A stretch of DNA of 64,000 nucleotides from Tolypeutes matacus (GCA_026826555.1 JAKSZT010053928.1:4867259-4931258); one strand, 5' to 3'. Shown: positions 32,561 to 44,733, numbered from the stretch's first letter. The notes: generated by a model not told the origin, from the sequence alone. Translations and numbers: made by a program.

Positions 32561-32994
32561 ATGCCATGTGGTCACAGGGATATCATGTGCATGAGCACTA
32601 AGGAGATACCCCTTGGAGACTTCCAGAAGTAACTGTGTGGGGAAGGTTCAGAGCCTCTGGAAAGACAAGAGCCTGTGAAGCGTAGCAATACTCCACGGTG
32701 TTTCCTCATTTGTGAATTTCTCCATTCATTCACCCAATCCATCAGTCAAACCTCCAGCGAATTCCGGGCTATGCTTGGGAGCCATGCAAGATACTGGGCA
32801 AACTTAGAAGAGTAACCAGGGTTTGGTGGCTTAGTAGGGGAGGAAGGCATGTTGTAAGGAAACCTGCTCAGTTCTTTATAAACATCTGACCCAGAATTGC
32901 AAATATTGGTGATAGAAAGAGTATCAGCTCATGTTGGATGGATGGCCCTTGAAGCATCTAGCCATGCCTCATGAGTGCTGTCAGATGCCATCAC

Positions 32995-33135
32995 TCACTC
33001 GTATAGCAAATATTTATTGAGTGTCTATTATATGCTAGGCCTCTTCTAGGATTCAGCTGTGAACCAGACATAACGACTGCTTTCTAGGCCCTCTCAGTCC
33101 ATGGGAAATGCAGATTAATAAACAATTAAAATACA
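32995..33135 (-). mobile_element. L2 LINE 3' end, antisense
   Basis: 'agcaaatatttattgagtgt', 'attatatgctaggcctcttc', 'gattcagctgtgaaccagac'. Confidence 0.75.
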
Positions 33136-33164
33136 GTGTACTATTCACAGGACAGGCTTGTGTT

Positions 33165-33418
33165 CAGCCTTAGTAGAACTGCTGAAAGCAGTTTTTACCA
33201 AGTTATACTTCCACCAGCAGCACATGAGAATTCCCAGTGCTCTACATCCTTGCCAACACTTGCTTTCTGGTTTTTTCATTTGTTCATTTTTTTCGTTTTA
33301 GCCATTCTGGGGTGTGTATAGTGGTATTGTATTGTGGTTTTAATTTGCATTTCTCTGATATTTCATGAAGTTGAACATATTTTCACATGTTTATTGGACT
33401 TCAGATATTTTTTCTCTG
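33165..33418 (-). mobile_element. Old L1M-type ORF2 3' fragment, antisense
   Basis: 'ccatccttgccaacacttg'-like text (33247 onward), 'tttagccattctggggtgtg' and 'tttaatttgcatttctctga' are the inverse of the ORF2 C-terminal coding region. It stops exactly where the LTR 33419-33890 begins. Confidence 0.75.
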
Positions 33419-33890
33419 TGTGATGGTTAAGTTCATGTGTCAACTTGGTCAGGTTATAGTGTCTAGTTGTTTGGTTAAGCAAATACTGGCCTGATTGTTA
33501 CTGTGAGGACATTTTGTGAACGTAACTCATCAGTAAATTGATTGCATCTTTGGCTGATAACATCTACAATCTACTGAGGAGACTGCCTTCAGCAATGAGA
33601 GGTGTCTCATCCAATCAGCTGATGGCTTGGAGAAGTGATGATTTCAGCAGTAAGAAGGGAGAATTCTCACCTTTACTTCAGCTAGCCAGCTTCTTCTAGG
33701 GAATTCATCCAAAACCTTCATCGGAGTTTCAGCTTGCAGCCTGCCCTACGGAATTTGGATTTACCCATCCCCACAGTCACATGAGCAAATACCTATTTTT
33801 TAAAATCTCAGAATAATTATATTATTTATATATATATATATATTTTATCTCCTGTTGGTTCTCTTTCCCTAGAGAATCCTGATGAATACA
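33419..33890 (+). mobile_element. LTR-like repeat (TGTGATGGTTAA...AATACA), sense
   Basis: 472 bp with TG and CA ends: TGTGATGGTTAAG at the left and GATGAATACA at the right. Flanks CTCTG (33414-33418) and CTTTG (33891-33895) are a possible 5-bp duplication with one mismatch. A TA microsatellite (33821-33843) lies near the end. A second copy lies inverted at 30592-30930. I do not give a family name; structure and length suggest an ERVL/MaLR-type LTR. Confidence 0.68.
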
Positions 33891-34074
33891 CTTTGTGACA
33901 TACTTTTTCAGGTACAAAAACTCTGAAGTGGCTGACTGCCTGGTATATTCAGTGAATTGGTGAAGAACAAGAAGCTGGTGTGGCTGGAGCAGAGTGGGCT
34001 ATGGGTGAGCAGCAGAGAGCAGGGGGAGAGTTTTGGGCAGAGGGGTGAAGTGATCTGCCTTATGTTTTAGCAGG

Positions 34075-34580
34075 ACCACTGTGGGAGGCAGACTAACCTC
34101 CCACCCCCACCGGTGTCCAATCCTAACCCCCAGAATCTGGGATTACATTCTAGTACATGGCCAGGGAATTAAGGTTGCAGGTGGAATTAAAGCATCTAAC
34201 GAGTTTATCTTGAGATGGGGAGATTATCCCAGATTATCTATCTGGGTCCAGTATAATCGCGAGGGTCCTTACAAATGGCAGAAGGAAGCAGAAGCAGCAG
34301 AGAGGTGGCAGTGTGAGCAGGCTCTGCTGATGTTGCTGAAATTGAAGATGGAGAAAGAGGCCACGAGCTAAAGAATGTGGTGCCTCTAGAAGCTGGAAAA
34401 GGCAAGGAAATGGATTCTTCCCTAGAACCTCCAGAAAGGGACGCAGCCCTGCTAACCCTTTGAATTTAGATTAGTGAGACCCATTTTGGACTTCTAAGCA
34501 ACAGAACTGTAAGATTATAAATTTGCATATTACTAGATTTGTGGTACTTTATTACAGCAGCCGAAGAAAATGAATACAAT
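34075..34580 (+). mobile_element. MLT1-type MaLR LTR, sense, near full length
   Basis: 'caatcctaacccccagaatc', 'gagattatcccagattatct', 'gccacgagctaaagaatgtg', 'ctagaagctggaaaaggcaa', 'cctccagaaagggacgcagc', 'gagacccattttggacttct' and 'gtggtactttattacagcag' follow the consensus of one MLT1 subfamily along about 500 bp. The 96-codon frame in it is incidental. Confidence 0.85.
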
Positions 34581-34739
34581 CATGATGGCTACTGTGCTGG
34601 TAATAGACTCCAGGTGGGCAAAGAAAGAAGAGAACAATTAAGAGCCATTACCATGTCCAGCAAGAGAAGATGGCAGATTGGATCAGGGAGAGGAAGATGG
34701 GAAGAGGCTATACCTTTCAGGCAGGAAATAAACTAACAT

Positions 34740-34915
34740 TTTCTTTTAGTTCCCACTATGTGTCAGGCTGTATGCTAAGCATTTTCCATGTTTTTTTCTT
34801 CATTTTATCCTCACAACAATCCTACAAGGTAGGTACTATTATTGTTTACATTTATAAAGTCACATGTTCAAGGTTAAACAAAGTGGCAGTCAAGATTCGA
34901 ACCCAGAGCTCTAAG
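34740..34915 (-). mobile_element. MIR SINE, antisense
   Basis: 'ctcacaacaatcctacaagg', 'taggtactattattgtttac', 'caagattcgaacccagagct': the inverted MIR core with its tRNA-like B-box end. Confidence 0.85.
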
Positions 34916-34930
34916 ATGACAAATGCTCTC

Positions 34931-35003
34931 TCCCTCTTTTTTTTTTTTTTTAATTTTTTTAAAAAAGATACTTAGATTACACAAATGTTACACAAAAATA
35001 TAG
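34931..35003 (-). mobile_element. Short retroposed 3' end, family 2, antisense fragment
   Basis: T-run, then 'aaaaaagatacttagatta' and 'cacaaatgttacacaaaaat', the inverse of the last 60 bp of 28928-29054. The far end runs into the palindrome GGGCGCGCCC at 35004-35013. Confidence 0.6.
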
Positions 35004-35059
35004 GGGCGCGCCCTTGATTTCTTGCTTGTTTTCCCCAAATCCTTTACAAAATTATCTTT

Positions 35060-35238
35060 TTTTTTTTAAGATTTTATTTATTTGTTCATTTATCCCCCCC
35101 TTGCTGCTTGTGTTCGCTGGGTCAGCTAACCACGCTGTGCGGGTGGGCTTGCCTTCACCAGGAGGCCCCGGGAACCGAACCCAGGGCCTCCCATATGGTA
35201 AACGGGAGCCCTACTGATTGAGCCACAGCCGCTTCCCC
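35060..35238 (-). mobile_element. DAS-SINE, antisense, young copy with TSD
   Basis: Same subtype as 10241-10435: tRNA-Ala-like head with B box GGTTCGGTTCCC, 'cctcctggtgaaggcaag' body and an A-rich tail (T-run at 35058-35068). Only a handful of differences separate the two over about 175 bp, mostly C/T at CpG sites. Flanked by AAAATTATCTTT at 35048-35059 and 35239-35250. Confidence 0.95.
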
Positions 35239-35250
35239 AAAATTATCTTT

Positions 35251-36203
35251 AAATGTTTTTATGTCAATGGTCTCAGCTGTGCTTTGGAGAATTAATGAAA
35301 GGTGGACCAGAGGTAAAGCAGTAACTGTGGGAGCTCTTTAAAGAGAGGGCAAACCTCAGGCACAGAAATTGGGGCGATGGGGTCTGGCTCCCTTCCAGGA
35401 GAATTCTCCTTCCATCATCGTCCACCCAGGGTCTGGGTTTGATTTAACTGAAGAAGCATCTGGATTCCCTGAGGCAGACAAACAACTAATTATAATACAA
35501 CGAAATAGTTGTTGTAATCCAAGTTTGCACAAAGAGCTAACCCAGAGATATTTTTGTGTTAGAGAGATCGTAGAACACTTAAAGTAACTGATTGTAAGAG
35601 TATAAATTGTGAAGAAGTCATTACACCTCTATTTTTTCTGTTAGCGTGAAAATGGCTTAATTAAGCTCTGATTCAATGCTCCCCTTAGAAGTCCATTCAA
35701 CCTCTTTTTGTTGGTGGCAGATCTCGCACCTGTAGGTATGCGCAGATGCCAGAACTGGCTGCTCAGCTCAGGGGAATTGGTGGTATGTGGACAAGTTTGA
35801 GCCCAGGGTTGGAGAAACATGGCTGGCTCCTTCTGCCGTTGCTTACTGCAGTTGTACCTCACTTGCTCATGCGGTGAGGACATGCAGCTATTTTGCAAGA
35901 GTTGTGTCCTGGCTCTGTGCCCACATGCCAGTGAGGTCTTCTGGACACTCTGGAATTCCTTAGGTGTTACTTAGGAGAGGCTAACACTCGGGGGGTTGGC
36001 TTGATTTTGAAATATGCCAAAACCTTTAGGCCAAGCCTGATCCTGGTTCATCCCCTACTTTTTCTAGTGTCATTTTCACTGCAGGTGGGTAGGTAATCTT
36101 TGTCCTTCCAGAACAGGAGCGCTTCTCAGCAAGTCTTTAGTTGTGTTTTCTGTTTGCTTTTTATTTCTCTTGGAACAGGTAAACTCCCAAAGGTGTTTTC
36201 AGA
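35251..36203. other. Unique non-coding sequence
   Basis: No gene or repeat recognised. Confidence 0.45.
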
Positions 36204-36224
36204 ATGGAAGTTCATTACCCAATT

Positions 36225-36418
36225 AGTGAACATCGACTAGACTGTGTTAGGTTCTTCACAGAGTTGGTTTTATTTAATTCTCACAACAGTTCTGCACAAG
36301 GTAGATATTCCTATTTCTATTTTATAGATGACAAAACTGACATTCAGGAAACTTTTATTGTTTGCTCAAGACCAGCAGTGACCTTGATAAGTGGGAAAGT
36401 CATCCAGGTATTCTAAGC
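36225..36418 (-). mobile_element. MIR SINE, antisense
   Basis: 'taattctcacaacagttctg', 'ttttatagatgacaaaactg', 'cattcaggaaacttttattg': inverted MIR core. Confidence 0.75.
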
Positions 36419-36420
36419 TG

Positions 36421-38182
36421 TGTCACGAAAAGCAAGGCTTTCTCCAGGGAACTGGTGTCATTTGAGTGTAGTGTCAAATTAGACAGGAGAAATACTTTCT
36501 CACCTCACTGGTTAAGGTGCACAGAAAGTACGCTCTCCTAACTCCCTGCTGTAGATACCTTGAAGTAGAGAAGAGGGAAAGGACAAAATGGAGATGGAAA
36601 GAGGAAGCAGGGCATTTGTTTCAAAGATACCACTGCATCTAAGGAAAGGAAGTCAGAAGTCTTGTGAGCTGTGACTGGCAGGTGTTCCTTTGATCCAACA
36701 TGAGAGACAGGCAGATCCCAAATCGTGAACACATTGCCTTTTACATCTCATTTTCTCATTCACAAAATTAAGTAATTACATCCTGGGGGGGAAAAGCTGC
36801 AGCATTGAATATACAGTATGCTGTTGATGTCACTACAGGTAGCAGATTGAGTTTAACAAGCCATATGGGTTGTAATTGTCTAAGTATGATTAATTCATAA
36901 TGTTTGTTCATTTTATGCCTTATATTATGATTTGTTATTATTTCATTTAATTACAGTGTAAGTCCTTTTTCTCGGTGTTATTGAGAACCCTTAGGGATTT
37001 TCATATTCCCCATTTAATAACAAATGACATCCCAATATTTCTGGACTGTAATTGCGACTTGTTTCTCTCCGTGGAAGTTCCACGAAAGGGCAAAGTGAAC
37101 TGGGAACAGATGGTGCATCTGTCCGTTGCAGAACCCTGCTTACAGCCTGGGGAAAACTTTATCCTGAAGGTGGAAATAATGGCTTTCTGCTCAGTTTGTT
37201 GTAAATTCTAAATGGGGTGATTGAAGGCTATCATGATCACTGTTGTTGGATGCCCCTGGGCTTCAACATCTGGCGAATGCCTTTACTAGTCAACAGCAGT
37301 TAGCATTGGCAACTTGGGTGTGCTGCCCAGATCTTTTGTTTTAAGTAGGTTGGGGATTATGCTAGAAGCAAGTATCACTATTTCTATTTCTTGTATTAAG
37401 ACAAAAAACAAAAAAAAAACAAAAAAAACAAAAAAACAACTTTATTTTCAGGATTAACCTCACCATGGTACATTTAGCAAAAACAGAGCTATTTGCATAT
37501 TGTCATGGAAATATTCCAGCCTCTTAGGCTCAAAACCCAAGAATCCAAATTGCTAACAAGCATAAGATAAGTTCAGGAAAATTGGCTTATGTCCTGAGAT
37601 CAAGTTCAAGCTGAATCAGTAAAACCAATACAGCAAAGAAGGGAACAGTTTGTGTTCTAGAGATAACAGATTGAAGGGGTAGCTCTGAAATGTTTTGTAC
37701 TTTGCAGTGGAATAAGTAGTTTGTCTATGATTTAAGAGTATGGAATTAAAAATAATATATTGGCAAGATGTTTGGAATAAATATTTACATCATTAAGATT
37801 ATGCTAAGATACTTTTTATTTAGGCTTTGGGTGACTGATATATTTTTAAAAATATGTTTTTATTATAGAAGTTGTGAACTTACAAAACAATCATGCACAT
37901 TGATACATTTCTTTTGAAAGAATAAACATACTCCTTTGAAAAGAAAACTGTCACCTTAAGTTTTTAAAATATTTTACAAGTGTTCTTTCTCTTATCTTTT
38001 TTCAGTAATTAAAAAGCCATTTTTAATCACTTTACCTACATATGTTTTCTTTCACATTTTTAAAGTATTGTTACTGGATTTAGCGAACAAGGAATTCGGC
38101 ACTTTTTGGTAGAAGCAAAAGCTATTTTGATAAAAATCAGAGAGAGCGAGCCAGATTGGTGTATTAATAGAGAGGCAAAGGT
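36421..38182. other. Mostly unique non-coding sequence
   Basis: Contains an A/C-rich low-complexity run at 37400-37440. A small segment at 37838-37915 reads, inverted, as a LINE-like 3' end with an A tail, and TGATATATTT/TGATACATTT flanks may be its target duplication. A 78-codon open frame (36975-37211, +) has no recognisable family. Confidence 0.4.
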
Positions 38183-38206
38183 AGAGAGAGAGAGAGAGAG
38201 AGAGAA
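38183..38206. repeat. (AG)n microsatellite
   Basis: Eleven or so uninterrupted AG units. Confidence 0.95.
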
Positions 38207-38636
38207 AGAGATTGACTGCTTGCGCTTGGGTGTTTGTGCCATGAATCTGCCATTTTAGGAATTAAGATAATTGTCATAGTTTAGTATGAAATGATCTGGC
38301 CACAGCTGTGTACTTTCTGTGTGAAAAATACAAGTGAGAGGTTCTGAGGTGAAGGAAAAGAAGGAGATAATGGCTCATCTGGGAACTTTTCTATGTTTTA
38401 TAGGCAGGAAGAGCCTTCTGGGAGAGTAGAAGTAGAGGCAATTCTGATGTTTGGAAATGCTTCCCTTTTGCTAGCTTCAAAGATAAAACACTCAGTTCTT
38501 TGCTCTTCAATGTCCCTGCCATGTCTACTACAAGAAGTTAGGTAGACTTATGTTCTCCTGCTCTGCAAAAGTGCCAAGCCTCATCATCAAGGTAGATTTC
38601 CTCCAGATGGTTGCTGGCCAGTTTCTGGGCACCCAG

Positions 38637-38742
38637 TATATGATGGTGATGGGGAAGATGATGATGGTGGTGAGGATGATGATAGTGATGATGATCTTGT
38701 TGAGAATGATGATGAAGATGACAATGTTGTTGAGGATGATTG
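38637..38742. repeat. GAT/GAG-rich imperfect trinucleotide repeat
   Basis: A 105-bp tract of GATGAT units with GGT, GTT and GAA variants. The Met-rich open frame over it is an artefact of the ATG-containing unit. Confidence 0.9.
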
Positions 38743-38783
38743 TGAACCTTAATTGAAATAATAGGAGAATTATGTTTAATGTG

Positions 38784-38917
38784 TTTTAGGTGCCTTTATA
38801 ATGCTGATACCCATTTTAGAAATTCCTGTGATTGAGATTTCAAATCAGCCACCTCCAGAAAGCAATTTCGTGTACAGATAGTGTCCAGTGTTGATATTTA
38901 AGTGACTAATGGGTCTA
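38784..38917 (+). repeat. Unknown ancient repeat, copy 1
   Basis: Aligns with 50780-50911 over about 130 bp at roughly three-quarters identity, sharing CATTTTAGAAA, TTTCAAATCAGCCAC, TCCAGAAAGCAA, TAGTGTCCAG and TAATGGGTCTAG. I cannot assign it to a family. It lacks a polyA tail and target duplications. Confidence 0.75.
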
Positions 38918-38979
38918 GTTATATAAGTGTTGTTATAGGAGATCAAGGAAAAAATGAAAGACTAAATTCTTTAGGTACA

Positions 38980-39195
38980 TAAGAGCATTTGGCATGTGCT
39001 AAGCATCTTGAATGCCTTATCTCATTTAATCCCTTTAACAACTCAATGTTGCAAGTGTGATTTTTATCCCTGCTTTATAGATGCATAAACAAAGATTCAG
39101 AAAGTTTAAGGGGCCCACGCCCTATCACATAATTAAGTGGTGAACCCAGGATTTGAACCCAGTCTGCCTAACTACAAAGTCATCAGCTCTATCTG
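38980..39195 (-). mobile_element. MIR SINE, antisense
   Basis: 'gccttatctcatttaatccc', 'ctttatagatgcataaacaa', 'aggatttgaacccagtctgc'. Confidence 0.85.
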
Positions 39196-40747
39196 TCAAA
39201 ATCTGACAGTCGATACCTATTGGTGGGTTGATTTTCAGAGAAAGAAAACTCCTTAAGAAGTCATGATCTCTCTTGCCTTCTAATCACTGAAGTCGTCACT
39301 ATTACAAAGTCATAATTTAGATATTACCGTCTTTCACAAGCTAGTGATGGATGTGAAATGAATCACAAGGTCAGCATGGCAGAGACTTAAGACTGCTACC
39401 CAGAAGTCAGGGCAAGAACTCTGCTAAGGAGCGAGGGATCACATCAAGTCACGTAACTTCTCTAAGACTCATTTTCTTAACGATATAACATGAGAGAGCA
39501 TTAGAGTAAAATATGTCCAGTCTCTTTAAGTTAGTTATAATGATGTTAAGGATCTTTATGATTTAAAGGAGGCTAAAGCCACAGGTTGTATGGCAAAATA
39601 GGTCTTATTAATTTCATGCCAATGTTCTTATTAATGTAAAAACACATTTCATTTTGAGACCTATCCTAACAAGTATAATTTGTTATAGCTTGAAAACAGA
39701 GGCAAATGGCTTTACCTACTAAGTTTTCCTTTCCCATGGAAGAGCTAGGAGTTGCCATTTTGGGAAGGTCTGGGAAGCCTGGGAGCTTGCCAGTTCTCCT
39801 GAAAAAGGGTTGCAATATGGTGAGGCCAAGAACTCTGCGTGTCAGTCTGGACCCAATCCCGTGTCTCTGGTTATTGTCTGCTGCTGCCAACTGCTGCTTT
39901 CTGCTCTAGCTGTTTGGAATCCAGAGCTGGCACGCTGAGGTCTGCTTTGGCATGCTGTATGGGTGTGTGTGTGTGTGTGTGTGTGTGCATGAGAGTGTGT
40001 GCCTGTGTGTGTTGACTCAGTGTTATGTGATGGGAAGGAGCAAAGAAGGAACAAAGGAGCAGCCATATACGGAACATTATTCTTTCCATGGATGTACACT
40101 CCCAAGCCAAGTTCCAAGTCCCTCCAGGATGGCCCTCCCCAGGTGACCCAGACCTGTCTAAGACCCTCCTCAATACCTTTGGCTGTAAAAGAACCAGTGA
40201 CAACAAAGCAAAGAGAGTATAGGCTGTTTGGTGAGCTGGCACCCAGCTGGTGGTCTAGCACACGTGTGGTGTGAAGCTCTGCGCATCCGTGGAGCTATGT
40301 GGGTATCTCATGCCTTATGGTCTTTGGGATTTTATCTGCTGGACCAACCAGAGGTATTGAGACATTCATGGTTTTACCAGCCATCCCTGGGGTTCCCTCT
40401 TGGGTAGGAGCCACCTGAGTGCTTCTGTGGGGGCGTGTCCAGGTATTTGAGCCCAGAGCCTGGAAATAGGGCCAGTTTGGAAGGTATCTAGGGAACTGCA
40501 ACTTTGGCTGCTGCAGGCTGGTCAGCAACATAGAAGAGGATCTCTTTGGGCCCATGGCTTTTCAGGTGGTGATAAATCAGGAGTGGCCTCCAAGGTTTGC
40601 TCTGAGGTCCAGAGAATTCTATATGGACAATAATGTTACCCATAAAATTGTAATGACATTGAGGATATTTTTCCTATCTTCTTAACATTTTATTGTTCCT
40701 TTCAGCTTTTTTTTTTAATAGCGCTATATTTTGGTGCAAACCCTCAG
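39196..40747. other. Unique non-coding sequence with a TG run
   Basis: No gene recognised. A (TG)n microsatellite at 39963-39987 generates long opposing low-complexity open frames (139 and 123 codons on the minus strand), which are not coding. Confidence 0.45.
39963..39987. repeat. (TG)n microsatellite
   Basis: Twelve uninterrupted TG units. Confidence 0.95.
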
Positions 40748-40758
40748 ATTGTCTATTT
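40748..40758. repeat. L1 target-site duplication, left
   Basis: ATTGTCTATTT, identical to 46907-46917. It lies at the polyA side of the minus-strand L1. Confidence 0.9.
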
Positions 40759-40927
40759 TTTTTTGTTTTTTAAACTTTATTTTGTACATTTAATAATTGA
40801 AAATATAAACAATTAAAAACTAAAAAGTAAACACAGATGAATAAATATATACATTTCTCAGTTAAATGTAATGATACATAAAAAAAAATTTTTTTAATCA
40901 AACAATATATTACACAATATATTTGGT
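40759..40927 (-). other. L1 3' UTR and polyA tail
   Basis: Only about 170 bp follow the ORF2 stop, A/T-rich in sense and ending in an interrupted A tail (AAAAACAAAAAAAA-like). It shares nothing obvious with the 3' ends of families 1 and 2 described elsewhere in the window. Confidence 0.85.
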
Positions 40928-43900
40928 TCATAGTAACACATTCATACAGTATTTGTCCTTTTGTGTCTGGCTTGCTTCACTCAACATAATGTCCTCCAGG
41001 TTCATCCAGGTTGCCATATGCTTTATGACTTCATTTCTTCTTACAGCTGCATAATATTCCATCGTGTGAATAGACCACAGTTTGTTTATCCATTCATCTG
41101 TTGATGGACACCTGGGTTGTTTCCAACTTTTGGCAATGGTGAATAATGTGGCTATGAACATCAGTGTGCAGATGTCTGTTCGCGTCACTGCTCTCAGTTC
41201 TCCTGGGTATATACCCAGTAGTGGTATTGCAGGGTCACATGGCAAGTCTATATTCAACTTCTTTAGGAACTGCCAAACAGTCCTCCATAGTGGTTATACC
41301 ATCCCACATTCCCACCAACAGTGAAGAAGTGTTCCTATCTCTCCACATCCTCTCCAACACTTGTAGTTCTCTGTCTTTTTAATAGTGGCCATTCTGATAG
41401 GTGTGAAATGATATCTCATTGTAGTTTTGATTTGCATTTCCCTAATCATGAGTGATGTTGAGCATTTCTTCATGTGTTTTTTTGCCATTTGTATTTCTTC
41501 TTCAGAGAAATGTTTATTCAAGTCGTTCGCCCATTTTTTAATTGGGTCATTTGTCTTTTTATTGTTGAGTTGTAACATCTCTTTATATATCCTGGATATT
41601 AAACCCTTATCAGATATGTGATTTCCAAATATTTTTTCCCATTGAGTTGGCTGCCTTTTCACCCTTCTGACAAAGTCCTGTGAGGTGCAAAAGTGTTTAA
41701 TTTTGAGGAGGTCCCATTTATCTACTTTTTCTTTTGTTGCACGTGCTTTGGGTGTAAGGTCCAAGAAACCACCACCTACAACAAGGTCTTGAAGATGTTT
41801 CCCTACATTTTCTTCTAGTAGTTTTATGTTCCTGGCTTTTATATTTAGATCTTTGATCTATTTTGAGTTGATTCTTGTATAGGGGGTGAGATAGGGGTCC
41901 ACTTTCATTCTTTTGGTTATAGATATACAGTTCTCCCAATACCATTTGTTGAAGAAACTTTTTTCCCATCAGCGTTGGCTTGGTAGGTTTGTCAAAAACC
42001 AGTTGACTATACAGGTGAGGGTTTATTTTTGGATTCTCAATTCTATTCCACTGATTGATGTGTCTATCTTTATGCCAGTACCATGCTGTTTTGACCACTG
42101 TAGCTTTGTAATATGTTTCAAGGTCAGGCAGTGAAATTCCTCCCACATTGCTCTTCCTTTTTAGAATACTTTTGGCTATTCAGGTGCACTTACTCTTCCT
42201 GATGATTTTGGTAATTGCCTTCTCTAATTCTGTAAAGTAAGCTGTTGGGATTTTGATTGGTATTGCATTGAATCTATAAATCAGTTTGGGCAAGATTGAC
42301 ATCTTCATGATATTTATTCTTCCAATCCATGAACACGGAATGTCTTTCCATTTGTTTAGGTCTTTCTAAATTTCTTTTAGCATTGTTTTGTAGTTTTCTG
42401 CATATAGGTCCTATACTTCTTTGGTTAAATTAACTCCTAGGTATTTGAGTCTTTTTGTTGCTATTGAAAATGGAATTTTCCTCCTCAGATTGTTCAGTAC
42501 TAGTGTACAAAAACATTACTGAGTTTTGCGTGTTGATCTTGTATCCTGCCACTTTGCTGAACTCATTTATTAGTTCAAGTAGCTTTGTCGTGGATACTTC
42601 AGGATTTTCTAAATACAGGATCATGTCATCCTCAAATAGTGAGAGTTTTACTTCCTCTTTTCCTATTTGGACGCCTTTAATTTTTTTGTCTTGTCTAATT
42701 GCCCTAGCTAGAACTTCTAGTACAATGCTGAATAACAATGGTGACAGTGGGCATCCTTGTCTTGTTCCTGATCTTAGGGGGAAAGCTTTCAACCTTTCGC
42801 CATTGAGTATGATGTAGGCTGTGGGTTTTTCATATATGCTTTTTATACTATTGGGGAATTTTCCTTTTATTCCTATTTTTTGAAGTATTTTTATCAAAAA
42901 AAGATGTTGGATTTTGTCAAATGCCTTTTCTGCATCTATTGAGATGATCATGTGGTTTTTTTCCTTCAATTTGTTAATGTGGTGTATTACATTGATTGAT
43001 TTTCTTATGTTGAACCAGCCTTGCATACCAGGAATAAATCCCACTTGGTCGTGATGTATAAGTCTTTTGATATGCTGTTGGATTTGATTTGCAAGTATTT
43101 TGTTGAGAATTTTTGCATCTATGTTCAGGAGAGAGATTGGTCTGTAATTTTCTTTTCTTGTGGAATCTTTATCTGGCTTTGGTATTAGGGTGATGTTGGC
43201 TTCATAAAATGTGTTGGGTAATTTTCCCTCCTCTTCAATTTTTTGGAAGAGTTTAAACAGGATTGGTGTTCATTCTTTTAGAAATGCTTGGTAGAATTCA
43301 CCTGTGAAGCCATCTGGTCCTGGTCTTTTCTTTGCTGGGAGATTTTTGATGACAGATTCAATCTCCTTAATTGTGATTGATTTGTTAAGTTCTTGTATTT
43401 CTTGTTGTGTCAGTGTAGGTTGGTTATGAGTTTCTAGAAATTTGTCCATTTCATCCAGGTTGTCTAGTTTGTTGGCATATAGTTTCTCGTAATATCCTCT
43501 TCTGGTTCTTTTTATTTCTGTGAGGTCATTTGTAATTTCCCCCCTTTCATTTCTGATTGTATTTATTTGCATCTTCTCTCATTTTTTCTTTGTTAGTCTA
43601 GCGAGGGGTTTGTCAATTTTATTGATCTTCTGAAAGAACTAGCTTTTGGTTTTGTTGATTTTCCCTATTGTTTTTCTGTTCTCATTTTCATTTATTTCTG
43701 CTCTAATCTTTATTATTTCTTTCCTTCTCTTTGCTTTGGGATTGGTTTGCTGTTCTTTTTCTAGTTTCTCAAGTTGTTCAGTTAAATCTTTGAGTTTAGC
43801 TCTTTCTTGTTTTTTAATATAGGCATTTAGGGCTATAAAATTCCCTCTCAAGACTGCCTTCATTTTATCCCATAAGTTTTGATACGTTGTGTTCTCATTT

Positions 43901-44733
43901 TCATTTGTCTCAATATATTTACTGATTTCACTTGCAATTTCTTCTTTGACCCACCGAATATTTAGGAGTGTGTTGTTCAGTCTCCACACATTTGCAAATT
44001 TACTTTTTCCGGTATGTTATTGATTTCTAGTTTCATTCCATTATGATCTGAGAAGGTGCTTTGTATAATGTCAATCTTTTTATATTTATTGAGAGCTGCA
44101 TTGTGACCTAATATGTGGTCTATCCTGGAGAAAGGTCCATGGGCACTTGAGAAGAATGTATAACCCGCTGAGTTTGGATGCAGTGTTCTGTATATGTCTG
44201 TTAGGTCTAACTTGTTTATCATATTGTTCAAGTTCTCTGTTTCCTTGTTGATCTTCTGTCTAGTTGTTCTATCTAATGATGTGAGAGGGGTGTTGAAGTC
44301 TCCGACAATTATTATAGAAATGTCTATTTCTCCCTTCAGTTTTGCCAGAGTTTGTCTTCTGTATTTTGGGGCACCCTGGTTAGGTGCACAGATATTTATG
44401 ACTGTTATATCTTCCTGGAGGATCTTCCCTTTTATTAATATATAATGGCCTTCCGCATCTCTTATCACTTTTTTTTGCATTTGTAGTCTGTTTTACTTGA
44501 TATTAGTATAGCTACCCCTCTTTTTTCTGTTTACTATTCATGTGGATTATCTTTTTCCAACCTTTTACTTTCAGCCTTTTTGTATCCTTGGGTCTGAGGT
44601 GAGTTTCTTGTAAGCAGCATATGGATGGCTCATGTTTTTTTATCCATTCTGTCAGCCTGTATCTTTTGATTGGTGAATTTAATCCATTCATATTCAATGA
44701 TATTACTGAAAATGCACTATTTATTTCCTCCAT
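40928..44733 (-). pseudogene. L1 ORF2 relic: endonuclease / reverse transcriptase
   Basis: About 3.8 kb, matching the roughly 1,270-codon size of mammalian ORF2p. The AP-like endonuclease comes first: LNMNGLNSP, CLQETH with the catalytic Glu (44733-44512), then VGDFNTP and SDHNGM (44480-43977) in another frame. The reverse transcriptase follows at 43044-42430, with [25 protein letters not shown] and FEDD where FADD is usual; both Asp of the active pair are kept. The C-terminal Cys-rich motif ([18 protein letters not shown]) sits near 41320-41375, and the tail at 41257-40928. The frame runs 0-2-0-2-1 along the gene, giving four or more indels. There are in-frame stops at about 43639, 43270 and 41294. 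No activity is possible. Confidence 0.96.

Noticed and set aside
39842..40261. 139- and 123-codon minus-strand frames
   Set aside because: They run through the (TG)n microsatellite and translate to His/Thr repeats; low-complexity artefacts.
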